Source: Selaginella moellendorffii (Eukaryota; Streptophyta; Lycopodiopsida; Selaginellales; Selaginellaceae). Taken from it: a DNA stretch of 64,000 nt. This document shows positions 9,627 to 20,718 of this stretch, one piece after another (the stretch's first letter is position 1; each line of letters opens with the position of its first letter). Made by a program: the position numbers and the translations under genes. Below the pieces are notes generated by a model, which saw nothing but the letters and a program-made list of their open reading frames with translations, made no database searches and was not told the DNA's origin. The stretch covers positions 584,394 to 648,393 of the forward strand of contig NW_003314341.1 in assembly GCF_000143415.4 (NCBI RefSeq). Direction: 5' to 3'.

Positions 9627-10677
9627 CAGTGTTTGACACGCTAACAGAATATCCCACGTCCCGTTACCGCATATTCCGGCGACAGTATACGGTAGTAGTA
9701 GAATGTTTGCTGCCTTATTATGAAAAGAAAGAACAAAAAGAGCAAGAAAGGAGGAGAGGAGAGAAGGGAGGACTGGCAAACTGGAGCGATTGGGACCTAA
9801 TCGCTAGGAACAGTGGCGCCGGGGCGATCATCGATCCATTCGGAAGAATTCCTTGGCGCCGATCCGGGAATGAATCTTGTCGCGGCAATGGAATTGGATT
9901 GAAGGCGGCCGCGGCGGAGGGGAAGATCGAGAGAGGTAGGGGGTTTATTTCGGCCAAGAAATGGTGGAGTGAGAATGTAGATCTGTGTGTTGCGAGAGAT
10001 CGAGAGCCATTGCGCGATGGATTCCTTCTCACAGTCCCTGGATTTGTTCCCTTGCAGAAATTTCGGATTTGGGGGACAAGACGGCAGCGGGAGGAGATCG
10101 ATCAAAGGATTTCGGGGGCTCCGACGGCATGGCTATGGTCGAGTTGGTACGCTCTCCCTCCTCGCAATCAGGGCATCGTTGCATCCATCCATCCATCGCT
10201 CTCTTTGATTGATTGGCTTGCTCTCTCTCCCGGAATTGCCCCCTTTTTTCTTCCGGTTTCCTATATTCTTGAGCACGACGCACGCATTTGGATGATTTTG
10301 TTCCAGGCGGGGACGACGCGCCGCGCAGTGGTGAGGAGCGAGCGATTCATGGAGTGGCAGCGCGAGTTGATCAGGTCCGTGCTCTCGCGCATCGCATCGC
10401 ATGACCAAGACGCAAAAAATAAAAAAGAAAGAGAGGCTGTGAGCTTTGGAAATTTCGTTGGTTCGTTCGCTGGGCTACTCAATGACGCTGACTGACTGAC
10501 CATTTGGGTTTTTCCCTTTGCGTGGTTTTGCAGGGGCAGCAGTTATAGCGCACGCAAGCGCCGAGAGAATGAGAGCGAGTGTCATCAACCGGCCAAGAAG
10601 TGCTGCATGGTGAAGAAGAGGTATGAAGAACAATCAGATTTTTTTTTTCTTTCGTCGTCGGCTCCAACTTAGCAGCT
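9627..10677. other. Divergent upstream region with probable non-coding or upstream-ORF exons of the DUF1639 gene
   Basis: Nothing here matches a protein family. On the plus strand three segments behave like exons: one ending at 10143 (contains ATG 10129), 10307-10375, and 10535-10620, each bounded by good GT and AG signals. Joined, they read MAMVEL, AGTTRRAVVRSERFMEW and SSYSARKRRENESE in one frame, but that frame meets a stop (YEP then TAA) just after it enters the next exon. It therefore acts as an upstream ORF overlapping the DUF1639 start at 10678, or hides a one-base error. A 320-residue open frame (9533-10495) crosses TRM13 exon 1 antisense and is not credible. Confidence 0.4.
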
Positions 10678-11693
10678 ATGAGCCCTAATGCCTCGTCTTG
10701 TTCGTCCTTTACCAGTGGTACGAGTGGCAGTGGCAGTGGCAGTGACGAAATCGAGCTGCTGCTGCCCGACGAGGACAAGGAAAGGAATGGGAGTAATGTT
10801 GCTGCGGCCAGTGCTCCTCCTCCGGCCGGGGGGAATGCTGATGAAGACGGAGGTCTTCTCGGCAGCAGGGGTATCAAGGTCATGGCAAAGAAAGAGCAGC
10901 AGCACAATCACCACCACCACCACCACCACCACCACCAACAACAACAACAGCAGCAGCAGCAAGTCCACCACCAAGTAGAGCACAAGAAAGGATTGAACGG
11001 GAAGGCGACCAAGATGGGGAGCAAGCATGATCCCGACTACCACAAGCCGCCAGATGAAGGGAACTGTCGAATGCGCAGGTGTCACGGCTCTTCCAAGCAA
11101 GAACAAGATCAGCAACAGCAGCTGGGGGCTTCTCCAATGCGGCGGACGCAGAGAAGAAGCAGCGAACAGCCGCAGCAGCAGCAGCAGCATCAATCGGATC
11201 AGAGGAGCTTCAGGTTCTTGACACGGTAAGTTCCAAAGTTCTTTAGTATTTTTTTTTTCTTCTTTTGTTTCTATCTTTTAAGATCTTGGCTTGGCAGGAA
11301 CCGAGGTGTATCTCCACCTGTGATCCCCGCTGCCGCTGTGCCAAGCAAGGCCTCGAAGCGATCCAAGCGTGTCGCTCAAAGGCTCGCCAACGAAGAACCT
11401 CCGCCGCCGCCTCTCAAGCTCCCAAAGCTCCACCTGGTGCTCACCAGGAAGGAGATTCAGGAGGACTGGATGAAGATCACGGGTCACAAGTACAGTGGCA
11501 AGCCAAAGAAATCAACACTCATTCAAAGGGTAAGATCTTTCGATTTGTTTTGTTCGAGACAAACACTTTCATCACTTGGTTGTTGCAGGGATTGGCGCTC
11601 TGTACCGCTCTAACTTGCCCGTCCTCGATTCGTTACCTCAATGATCCACAATGTAAGCTAGATCCCCATAGCCGTGTCTTTGTTCTCTTCTAA
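10678..11693 (+). CDS. DUF1639 family protein, 294 aa as modelled
   Basis: Exons 10678-11225, 11298-11529 and 11589-11693. The family signature is near the C-terminus: KLHLVLTRKEIQEDWMKITG followed by KPKKSTLIQR. In other plants this block is followed by a short conserved tail; here GLALCTALTCPSSIRYL follows in the third exon. The N-terminal half is low-complexity, with runs of His and Gln (around 10,907-10,963), Ser/Gly and later Gln again. DUF1639 proteins are plant-specific, probably nuclear and of unknown function. The start is uncertain: upstream spliced exons do not join in frame with this one (see 9627-10677). The 3' end is also arguable, as a further GT at 11652 would end the protein a few residues after LNDPQ. 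Confidence 0.7.
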
Positions 11694-11919
11694 ACAGCTT
11701 CTCTTTTGGCAGAGCTTTCGATCGATTCGATCCAAATAGATCCACTCATTCTTATTTGTAAATGCAGTGCTCTGTTTTTAGGGCAGAAGCATTTTCTAAA
11801 GCTTAGATGTAACAACCCTGGAAGCAAATCTCGAGCGTCGGTTTTGGTGTGGCCAATAACAGCCGTTGGATGTCGCATTCCCCTCCCTCCTTCCCTAATT
11901 TTCTCCCCCAGCTGGCTGG

Positions 11920-14044
11920 ATGGCCGCTTGTTCTACGCCCACAAGCCCTTGCGAAAGATCGCCGCTCGCATCCTCATCCGCGCCTCGGATCGCTCGTCTC
12001 GCCAAGGTACGCCGCTCGCCATGATCTCATCGCTGCGATTCTTGCTCCATTTCCCCCTCCCAATCTGGAGCCGCGGATTTTCTCCTCTTTTCTCGCTCGA
12101 TCGGCGCCTCCTCTTGCATTCATTGCTCCTCGCTCGCTGCGGCCTCTCGCATTTCGTGCCTGAGACAAGCAAAATAATTTTTTTCCTTGATCTTTATTTT
12201 TCTTGGTTGTGAGCAGCACCACGGTAGCGTTAGATCAGTCTATTCTCACAGAGGACTTGACAAGCGCAAGAAAGGGACGCTCTTGTATAGCAGCAAGCAC
12301 TGGGCTGGCTCTCCTCGAGGATCGGGCAGGCCTCGCGTCGCGGTGCCCATCGGAGAGGTCGGCGATGCTCTCATCACTAACAGTGGCCTTCGGGCTTCCG
12401 ACACGCTGCTCGTCGTTAACTTTGGACCGTACTTGCGGCGCTTGCCGATCAAACGCGTTTGTGTATGGGCAACAGTGGCACTGGTCCTCTTCCAACTACG
12501 AGATTTCGTCGGGGTATGGCTTTTATCTTTCCTGGTTTTGTATTGATCCCTTTGGTTGATTTCTCTCTCTCGAAGGTGATAATGGGAACCATTGTGCTAT
12601 CGATGATTGGAAATACTTTCATAAGCTGGGCAGAAGAGTACTTGCCCGGGAGGAGGCGGTTTTTAATCGCGACCATGTATGTCGTGATCATCGCCGTGCT
12701 AACGGGACTTGGTATCATGTACATACCGAGGTTGCTCCAGGAAGGTGCCAATATCATTGGTCGCATTCAGGTGAGTGTAGACTTTAATTCTTTTCTCTCC
12801 AGCTTTTCAACTTCTTGCAGCAAAGCGAGAACCCCTACAGCCTTTTATCCGAGAAACTCAAAAGCGCTCTGGGAGAGAATGTGACCGATCAAGTGAGTTC
12901 GGACTCGAAAAAAAATAAAATAAAAGAGACTGTCTGCTTTGGTCAGCTAGCTGATTAACCATGTTTCTCTCCCAACAGCTGGAAAGATTTCTTCTTGCCG
13001 TGATGAGGCCAGACTCCGTCGTCCGGGTAGGTGTTTCTTTCTACGGAACCTGTTTCTGTACTAAATTTCCAACTCGTTCAGGAGTCCATGGCCGGTAACA
13101 CCGCTCAAAGGTCCATAATTTTTCAGCAGTTGATAAAGGAGTACTCAGGAGCGATGGTAGCTTGGCTAGCAACTCTCATCTCTGCAACAAGTCGTTTCGC
13201 ACTGCAGGTTAGCCATTTCCAACGCATTAACACAGAAAGTAATTTTTTTTTTTTGTTTTTCTTTTCTTTTCTTTTGTTCTTGTTTCTCGCGCTTCAGAGT
13301 TTTGTTAGTTTAATATTTTCCTTCCTCTTTGTCTGGGATGCGCCTTCTGTAAAAGCAGGTATCCAATCGCTGAAACAAACTAGGCTCTCTGTTGTATATG
13401 AGGAGATAGCACCTGTGGTGAGTTTTTTTTTTTCCTCTCTCTCTCTCTCTTTTTTTCTCTAAACGATGACCTCAGGTGGCCACATTCGGGCAAATTTTTG
13501 GAAAAGCTTTACAGGCACAGAGCACCATCGCATTGGTAAACACAGTTTTGACAAGCTTAGGCCTCCTGGCGTTGAGAGTGTCTGGAGTAGGATGGCTTTC
13601 ATTGCTGGTGTTCTTGTGCTCCTTCGTACCCGTGGCGGGAGTTATAATCTCGACGGTTCCCATTGGAATTGTAGCTTTTGTGGAGTAAGTATTTTGCTTC
13701 CTTCGCACACATTTAATCGTTGGGTTTGTCCTTTTATTTTCTATCAGGACTGGATTCTTACAACTGAGCTTGGTGGTTTTGATGGTAATACTCATTCACG
13801 CTTTGGAAGCGTACGTGCTAAATCCTGCAATATATTCAGGTAGAAAAATATTTATAAAATAGCGGCTAAGTTCCTCTTGTTTTGCGCAGCTCACCTGAAA
13901 CTACATCCTCTTCTAGCATTGGGTGTCTTGGTTTTTGCGGAGCACGCCCTGGGGGTGTGGGGATTGATTGCAGCAGTGCCAATGGCTGTGTTTTTCATCG
14001 AGTACGTTATCAAGAGAAATTCATGCTACCAAGAGAATGTCTAA
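11920..14044 (+). CDS. AI-2E/UPF0118-family multi-pass membrane protein, probably plastid-targeted, 466 aa
   Basis: Ten exons: 11920-12006, 12217-12513, 12576-12770, 12821-12892, 12979-13026, 13082-13207, 13298-13417, 13476-13684, 13748-13839 and 13890-14044; they sum to 467 codons with the stop. The N-terminus (MAACSTPTSPCERSPLASSS) is Ser/Ala/Arg-rich with no acid except one Glu, like a chloroplast transit peptide. Hydrophobic helices follow: CVWATVALVLFQ, FLIATMYVVIIAVLTGLGIMYIP, FVSLIFSFLFVWDAP, LSLLVFLCSFVPVAGVIIS and LALGVLVFAEHALGVWGLIAAVP. The family's conserved C-terminal motifs (FVPVAG; YVLNPAIY; HPLLALGVLV; GVWGLIAAVP) are all present. Bacterial relatives export small molecules or Na+ for H+; the plant substrate is unknown. 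Decayed transposon DNA begins within about 100 bp of the stop. Confidence 0.88.
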
Positions 14045-14384
14045 TCCATTTGTCTATAATAACAATAGAATTACTCAGCAAATAGGTTTTTTCAACCTTA
14101 ATTCTACTTTTATATTAGTGGAAGTATATATATGTGTAAATACTTATATTAGTTAATAACTATAACCAACAAGGTTTAGATTAATATAAAAATTATAACT
14201 AAAGAGTGTGTTTGGATTAGTATTAATCTGGACCACTAGGGTCTTGGATTAATTGATATACACATTTCTATATTCTGTTTCTATATTCTATACACTCACA
14301 TTTATGAAATTTTGATTATCCCTCAAGAATGCTTGGATTTGGGATTTTGGTTTAGATATAGCTTTTACATTGTCTAGACCCAGG

Positions 14385-15640
14385 ATGAAGTCAAATGTTT
14401 GACTTAGTATAACGATTAAAGCTCAAGTTTGAAATCACCTATATGCACAACAAGATCTATCTTATCCTATACACATGTATATGTATAATTATTGTTATAA
14501 AAAATGAAAATTAGCTCTGCCATATGACACAAATATAGACGGGTACATGTGGCAAAAGGCTGAGTAATAGAAGATAAACTTGAGTTTATATCAGCTAATA
14601 TGAAGAGAATAATAAAAGACCTTTTATTATAAAAACGAGATTGAAAAGTAAACATTAGATAAATTGGTGCCAAGTGAACCTCTTGATAATACTCCCGAAA
14701 GAAAAATGGATAGATCACTAACTTATTCATGTAAAGTCCTTCCATTACTCACACAACTTTTCATTTCTCAACAGAATCTTGGTGTTTAGTTTTTCCATTA
14801 CAACAACACTAACAAGACATTGTTGATACCAAAGTCTTCACCCAGGAAAATGGAAGTCACCAATCCAGAAACGTTGACAATGTTAATAAGTGTGATCAAC
14901 TTCATCACACACCTAGTAGCGGATATCACGGCCACAACCACATCTTTACTCTTGTCCTTAAACTTAGGTAATAATAACATCAACCTCCATTAAAACAAAA
15001 TTATCTCCCATAAAAAGTGGAATTGAAAAATATGCAACAAAAAGTGGAAGAAACAATGTCTCATATATTGTGCCAAACAAAGAGCATCATCAAAGGTAGT
15101 TGAAGCAAGTGCATGCATAAGTCCTACAAAATCTTGACAAAGTGTGGGCTACAACATTCCTAACTTGATCTGTTTCGATATAGTTAGCTCCACACAAAAC
15201 AAGAGGCTTCAGAAATAAATATCAAATTGCATCATTGATTCAAATGGCCCTTGATGAAGACAATGCAATTGTTAGAACGCATCATCAGAATCAACGGTAT
15301 GTCCAAATATATGGCATTTGAAAGAATACTTTTATTTTTTCAAATAGCTGTGCTTAAACCATTGTACCATTGTAATGTTGTCTTTTGGAAACACATAGGA
15401 AACTAATGCAAATATTGAGCATCATTTCAAAAATGATATGTAGCAATCATTGTAAAGATGGTACACATCATCTTTAAGATTCTTATGGAAGAACTTTGGC
15501 TAGACATGAGGATTCGCAGCAAGAGTGGAAAGAGTTGTATTATGTGCCATAAATGCTACCATCAATTAAGTCTGATTGTTTAACTACAACCATATAGTAT
15601 TGAGCAACTACATCAACTACTACTCTAGAGTCAAAAGAGG
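14385..15640 (-). pseudogene. Inverted gag-protease block of the old gypsy element
   Basis: On the minus strand this reads in the order gag then protease region, opposite to the pol block to its right. At 14,467-14,745 residues such as NKLVIYPFFFREYYQEVHLA and RFYNKRSFIILFILADIN parallel the young copy's NKLVTLPSFFREYHQGVHSA and RFYNKRSPIILSVLVDTG. The protease active-site DTG has decayed to DIN. The right end stops at a point equivalent to the first few codons of gag, where a 5S-derived repeat is joined. Confidence 0.75.
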
Positions 15641-16045
15641 AGTGTAAGTAACCAAAGAGAACGACTCGAGAGACAATCCATAAGGGTTCAAATATAGAAG
15701 GAAAGGGCCCATGAACAAGAATGCGCCCCCTTTTCCAATAGGTGTAAACTCCTGAGTTTGGACTTCCTGGGAGGTCACCCAGCCCAGTACTATTCAAACC
15801 CAAGGACGCTTAACCCCAACTATCCCAAGACCCTTAACTGATTGGAAAATGGGGTGCACTTTTGTTCATGGGCCCTTTCCCTCTATATTTGAACCCCTAT
15901 GGATCGTCTCTTGAGTCGTTCCCTTTGGTTGCTTACAATAGGTTAAAGATCTTGGGATATTTAGGGTTAAGTGTCCTTGGTGTGAATAATATTGGGTTGG
16001 GTGACATTTTTGGAAGTCCAAACTCAAGAGCTTACAAGGAGGAAA
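15640..16045. repeat. Interleaved inverted repeats carrying 5S-rRNA-derived sequence
   Basis: Two blocks occur twice each. Block X (about 15,640-15,745 minus; 15,843-15,945 plus) shares TTCATGGGCCCTTTCC. Block Y (15,761-15,815 minus; 15,964-16,019 plus) matches the 3' half of 5S rRNA: the minus copy has GTTAAGCGTCCTTGGG, then TAGTACT, then TGGGTGACCTCC and GGAAGTCC, that is box A, intermediate element and box C of the internal Pol III promoter. The order is X-minus, Y-minus, X-plus, Y-plus. The minus copy of Y is much better preserved. 5S-derived LTRs are the hallmark of Cassandra TRIM retrotransposons; assignment to that family is an inference. Confidence 0.7.
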
Positions 16046-16049
16046 CTAC

Positions 16050-19000
16050 TGCTTTGCCATAAAAAAAATTTTTTATACTTCCTTATATTTTTTTCATTCA
16101 TCTTATTTCTATTTTTCTTCATCCCTTTATTTTTACTTCTACTTCTATCACGTTTGTCTCCTAATTACTCCTTTCTATACTTTTGTTTAGCTCATAAAGG
16201 AGTATGTTAATCTCTTTGAATTTGACTTGTCGTCTGGGGCTAAGATTGCAATATGTTATGTTATTCCAACTGAGGATATTCATCCAATCAAGGTTTTTAT
16301 TTATTGTTGGTCATCAAAAGATATCAAGATTTTATATGCAAACATGAGAAAAATGTTGAAAAAGGGTGTTATTTGAAAGTTATAGAATCTTTAGGCATGT
16401 GAACCTCATCTTGTCATTAAGCCTGATGAGAGTATTCACTTCTGCATCGACTATCAATAATTAAACGATGTAACTATCCTTGATATGTGCCCTCTTCCTT
16501 ATACTACTGATCTTCTAAATTGTTTGGGGAGAAGTTGTTAATTCACTAAGTTAAATTTTTCTTTAAGGTAATGGTAAATACTGATGACCGAGAATGATGT
16601 TTCTAAGACTATTTTTCATAAATCATTTGATTTATAGGAATTCTTGGTGATGCTGTTTGGTTTGTATAATGTTTTAATGACTTTCTAATAGATGATAGAC
16701 AAAGTTTTTTGTGATATGCCAGAAGTAACTACTAATTTTATTGATGATATTTTGATCCACTCAGAGAGGACATAAAAGGAGCACATCCATGATGTTCAGA
16801 AGGTGTTCAATTGGTTGTGGGAAGTTGGTTTAAAACTAAAAAGGTCAAAATGAGCGTTTGAATCTAAGAACATAATTTATTTTGGGTATTATATTTCTCA
16901 TGAAGGTTTGCAAGTTGATTTTGACAAACTTGTAACCATTTAAAAATTTCTTACTCTAAAGTGTGTGAATAATATATAGTGCTTCCTACGCAAGGTGCAA
17001 TATCTCAGTCATTTTGTTGATCATCTTTTTTATCATACTATACCATTGCAAGTGTTGTTGCAATCGTCAGATGAAATTTTTCATCTAGTCTAAGGATTAC
17101 AAACATATATTTACAGATTTCAAATAGTTGTTGACAATTTTTCTAGTTTTAGCGTATCCTAACTACACTCTACCTTTCATTTTGCATGTGAATGCTTTAG
17201 ATATCAGTGTTAGAGTGTTTTAATGCAGGATAGTATAAATAGGCTTAGTCAACATCATCCCCTTGCATATATTAACTAGTAGAGGTGAACTACTCCATAA
17301 TAAATAAGTGTTTAGTAGCAATTTAGGGTTTCAAGAAACTTTATGTGTATTTGTATGGTTTTCGAACATTGTTAAAAGGTGATCATACTATAGTTATTTT
17401 GGTATTAAAGTAGAAGGATTTAGTTGGTTGTACTACTCAATGGGCTCTAAAGTTTCAATATATGATTTTGAAGCTATTAATCATTTATGGAGTTTCATAG
17501 TTAATGCTAATGCCTTTTTTTGAGTTCTTCTTTTTTCTTCTCTCTCCTTACTTATTCTTGACTAGCCTATTATTCTAGCATTTATAGATTTTTTGGATGA
17601 GGATTCTGTACTGTCACCAGTTGTTGTATTTGATATTCAATGTCCACAAGGTGTAGAGCAAGATTTAACTTCTCTTGACAAAGTTCAGGCTCAAAAGGTT
17701 GAGCTATATATCTGAAAACTTGAAAATCCTACATCATTTGTTAATAACTTGTCATTTCAGCATTTAAATTCTCAATATTACCTTAAGGCAGCCTTCTTTA
17801 TTTTATTAGGACTGATTTTGATGATCATTTACAACTAGTGGTACCTTCAATATTTATTCTACTCTTTCTCTATGCTTATTATGACTTTTTTATTTTAGGT
17901 GGGTATATAGGACATTTGCATGTGACTAAGAAACTAAACAAGTCTTTCTATTGGCTGGAGATGTGATATGATGTTATTCAATATATGCATAATTGTGTTT
18001 ATTGCCAAACTTATAATACTCTCTTTTGTGTTGCAGAAAGATAGTTAGAGTTAATTGCAATTTCCCGTCCCTTTAAGTTGGTGACATTTAATTTAGTGGG
18101 GTTTTTTCCATGGCAATAAGTATATTATTATTGCTTTTAACTACTTAACTTGCTAGATGGAAGTTAGTGCTTTTGTTAATGCATCAACAACTACTATTAA
18201 GTACTTCCTTTTTAATCAAATGATGTTCCAATATTTTTGTCTAAAGTTGATTCTCTCAAATAATGGTCATATATTTATGGTTGAGGCATTTTATATTTTA
18301 ACATCTTGGTTGGGGATACACCACATTTTCATAAATGTTTATCATCCACAAAAAGATGGTTTAGTGGAACAATTCATCCAGATTTTCAAAGGGATGATCG
18401 TGAAATATGTGAAGTTTTAGCATTCGGATTTGGATAGTTATTTATTATCTCTTCAGTATATATATATCACAAAGGTACAGAGTTCAATTGGTATTTCACT
18501 ATATAAACTTTAATATAGTCATGATTCAATACTACCAACAGAGTTAAGTTTACCTTTGTGATTGTAATGAGTTATTGATGCTAAGTCCTAAGATCAAGCA
18601 TTCTTCCACTTGTTTGAGTGGAGTTTCCTGAACAATTAAACCTGTACAAGTGGAACAATAGCATTATAACTCATACTTATAGAGTATAAAGTGGATAACT
18701 TGATGTTAGTTTATTTTCCCAATTTGGTTTATCTAAAAGCTCTTTGCTCAATAGAAGGGATTGTATTAGGTGTTATGACAAGCATCATCATCTATCTGTG
18801 GAGTATAAAGTGGACGACTTGATATTAATTTATTTTCCCAATTTTATGGTAGGAAATTGCAAGACGTATTATAATTTACCTGAATGTGGCATTTTCTGGC
18901 ATTGCATTGAGGGAATTGTGGTTTGTTTAAAAAGCTCCTTACTTAATGGAAGGGACTATATTAAACGTTGCAACAAATTAAATTGCAAGTTTATGAAGTT

Positions 19001-19200
19001 TAGTATGACATTTAATAGGTTGATCCTTCAGAAATTATGCATATGCAACACTTAAAATGCTTTATACAAAAGAATCACAAACAATTGATACCACCTATAG
19101 ATTCATCGGTATCTCCTCCTAATGTTCCTTTAGATCCCATACCATTAACTAAAGAACCCTGATTACCTTTGATTCTTCTTAGAGGAGAGGATGATATAAT
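16050..19200 (+). pseudogene. Decayed gypsy pol block (RT, RNase H, integrase)
   Basis: Colinear with the young copy's pol but with stops every few dozen codons. Recognisable pieces include a reverse-transcriptase core near 16,440-16,760, RNase H near 17,160-17,230, and an 87-residue open stretch at 18,157-18,420 covering the integrase core (FMVEAFYILTSWLGIHHIF, then VYHPQKDGLVEQF). The 3' end shows a purine-rich tract (about 19,178-19,192) just before the broken LTR. No coding capacity remains. Confidence 0.75.
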
Positions 19201-19209
19201 GTCTAATAC

Positions 19210-19384
19210 TGTGAGTGCTTGGAATATGGAAAGGGAATACAGAAATGTGCATATCAATTAGCTCAAAAACCCTAGCTTATATACAGGAGCGAGTGGTCCA
19301 TATTGAAACCAATCCGACAGCTACCAAAATCCCACTATACTAATATTAGTATACGGCATCGTAACCGTACACTTGGCCCTCACA
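19210..19384 (-). repeat. 3' LTR of the younger gypsy element
   Basis: 175 bp, bounded by TGTGAG and CTCACA. It differs from the partner LTR at 23,962-24,136 by only a few substitutions (for example GGTCCATATT versus GGTCCAGATT), so insertion was fairly recent. The LTRs are unusually short for a gypsy element. Confidence 0.92.
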
Positions 19385-19416
19385 TCATCCCCTCCTCTCG
19401 GGATAATGGAAGACCA

Positions 19417-20718
19417 TCAGGGTTCTCTTGAGGATGGGCCGGGATCCGGAGGAACATTAGGAGGAGGCATCGGTGGATCTGGAGGTGGTATTAACTCCTC
19501 TTGATCCCTTTGTACGAAGCGTTTTAGCCGCTGCACATGCACAATCTCTGGAGGATCGGCCTGCTGAACGTCATGCCGAACCTCATAAACTTGTGGTCCA
19601 ATTTGTCGCAACACTTGATACGGTCCTTTCCATTGCGCAAGAAGCCCCTTAGATAAACCACGTACCGTAAGATGGGGAAAACGGACTAACACCAAATGAT
19701 CCACTTTGTACTCCACAGGTAGACGATGATGAGAGTTATAGCGCCGTTGTTGTCCCACTTGTACGCGGCCTAAGTGTTCGGCAGACTCTGCTCGGACAAG
19801 TGGAAGAATGCTCGTCAAATACTGATCCCATGATCTAGCATCGGCAGCACGTGGCAATCGCGAAGGTAAACCCAGCTCCGTTGGTAATATTGGATCATGA
19901 CCATATAGAAGTTTATATGGTGAAGCACCAACAGAACTCTGCACCCCTGTAACATATGCATACCGAAGAGACGGCAAATAACCATCCCAATCCGAATGCT
20001 GAAAGTTCACATACTTTGCAATCATCCCTTTGAATGTCCGAACAAGCCGTTCCACCAGACCGTCTGATTGTGGATGATAAGCACTCGTGAAAGTGTGGCA
20101 TATCCCCAACCGAGACGTCAAAACATGAAATGCCTCAGCCATAAATGTGGGACCATTATCTGAAAGAATCCGCTCTGGACAAGAATGCTGGAACACCACT
20201 CGATTGAGGAGGAAGTATCCAACAACAGTTGCAGAGGCGCTAGCAAGAGCACCAACTTCCACCCAACGAGTCAAGTAGTCAGAAGCAATAATAACGTACT
20301 CATTGCCAGCAGTTGACCGTGGAAAAGGTCCCATAAGATCAAACGCCACCAACTCAAACGGACGGGAAACTGCAATTGACTCTAACCGTCCTTCCGTAGC
20401 ACAAGGGGGAGTATTACGAGCTTGGCACCAAACGCAGCTACGCACATACCGGATAATATCACTTCGCATCTCTGGCCAATAGAAAGACCTGCGCAGCTTC
20501 TCGGTAACACGACGGTGTCCCATATGCCCACCTAGAACAGGAGAATCATGGTAGGCATGGAGAAACCGCGGAATAAACACCGAAGGCACTACCAGCCGTA
20601 AATGATCATCAGGATCCATCCCCACAAAATAAAGAAGGCCATCGTCAAGGCGATATTGAGAATGTAAATGCCAGAAAGGCAAGTCATCAGCAAGTGATGC
20701 AGGATTCTCAAACCCATC
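19417..20718 (-). pseudogene. Gypsy integrase region, cut from upstream pol by a TGA
   Basis: This open stretch is the C-terminal part of pol. It has the zinc-binding region (HAYHDSPVLGGHMGHRRV, then CVWCQ), the catalytic core with FDLMGPFPRS (first Asp), LSDNGPTFMAEAF (second Asp) and HPQSDGLVERL (Glu), and a C-terminal SH3-like stretch (VYEVRHDV), followed by a Pro-rich tail. It is in the same frame as the reverse transcriptase block, from which a single TGA at 20,719-20,721 separates it. Integrase inserts the cDNA into the genome; here it could be made only by stop readthrough. Confidence 0.88.

Larger units (their letters stand above)
14045..19209 (+). mobile_element. Old, AT-decayed and internally rearranged Ty3/gypsy element (5' LTR to start of 3' LTR)
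   Basis: The stretch matches, piece by piece, the younger gypsy copy at 19,210-24,136. About 14,190-14,385 is the end of a plus-oriented LTR plus leader (compare GGACCACT, then CACTCACA, then GGATTTGGGATTTTGG). From about 14,385 to 15,640 the gag-protease block lies in the minus orientation; protease-region residues NKLVIYPFFFREYYQ are readable near 14,480-14,745. From about 16,200 the pol block returns to plus: EFDLSSGAKI-like, reverse transcriptase near 16,700 (IDDILIHS-like), RNase H near 17,200, and integrase near 18,160-18,420 (YHPQKDGLVEQF). Frames are full of stops, and C is largely replaced by T on the element's strands. The 3' LTR is interrupted by the younger copy and resumes at 24,137. 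Confidence 0.8.

Noticed and set aside
9533-10495. 320-residue plus-strand open frame
   Set aside because: Starts in antisense of TRM13 exon 1, crosses the divergent promoter and shows no domain; good splice signals inside it argue against a single exon.
10669-11193. 174-residue minus-strand hydrophobic frame
   Set aside because: Antisense of the CAC/CAG repeats in the DUF1639 exon, which read as poly-Val and poly-Leu.
15640-16045. A functional 5S rRNA gene
   Set aside because: Only the promoter half is recognisable, with mismatches and no intact 5' half; it is a derived repeat.
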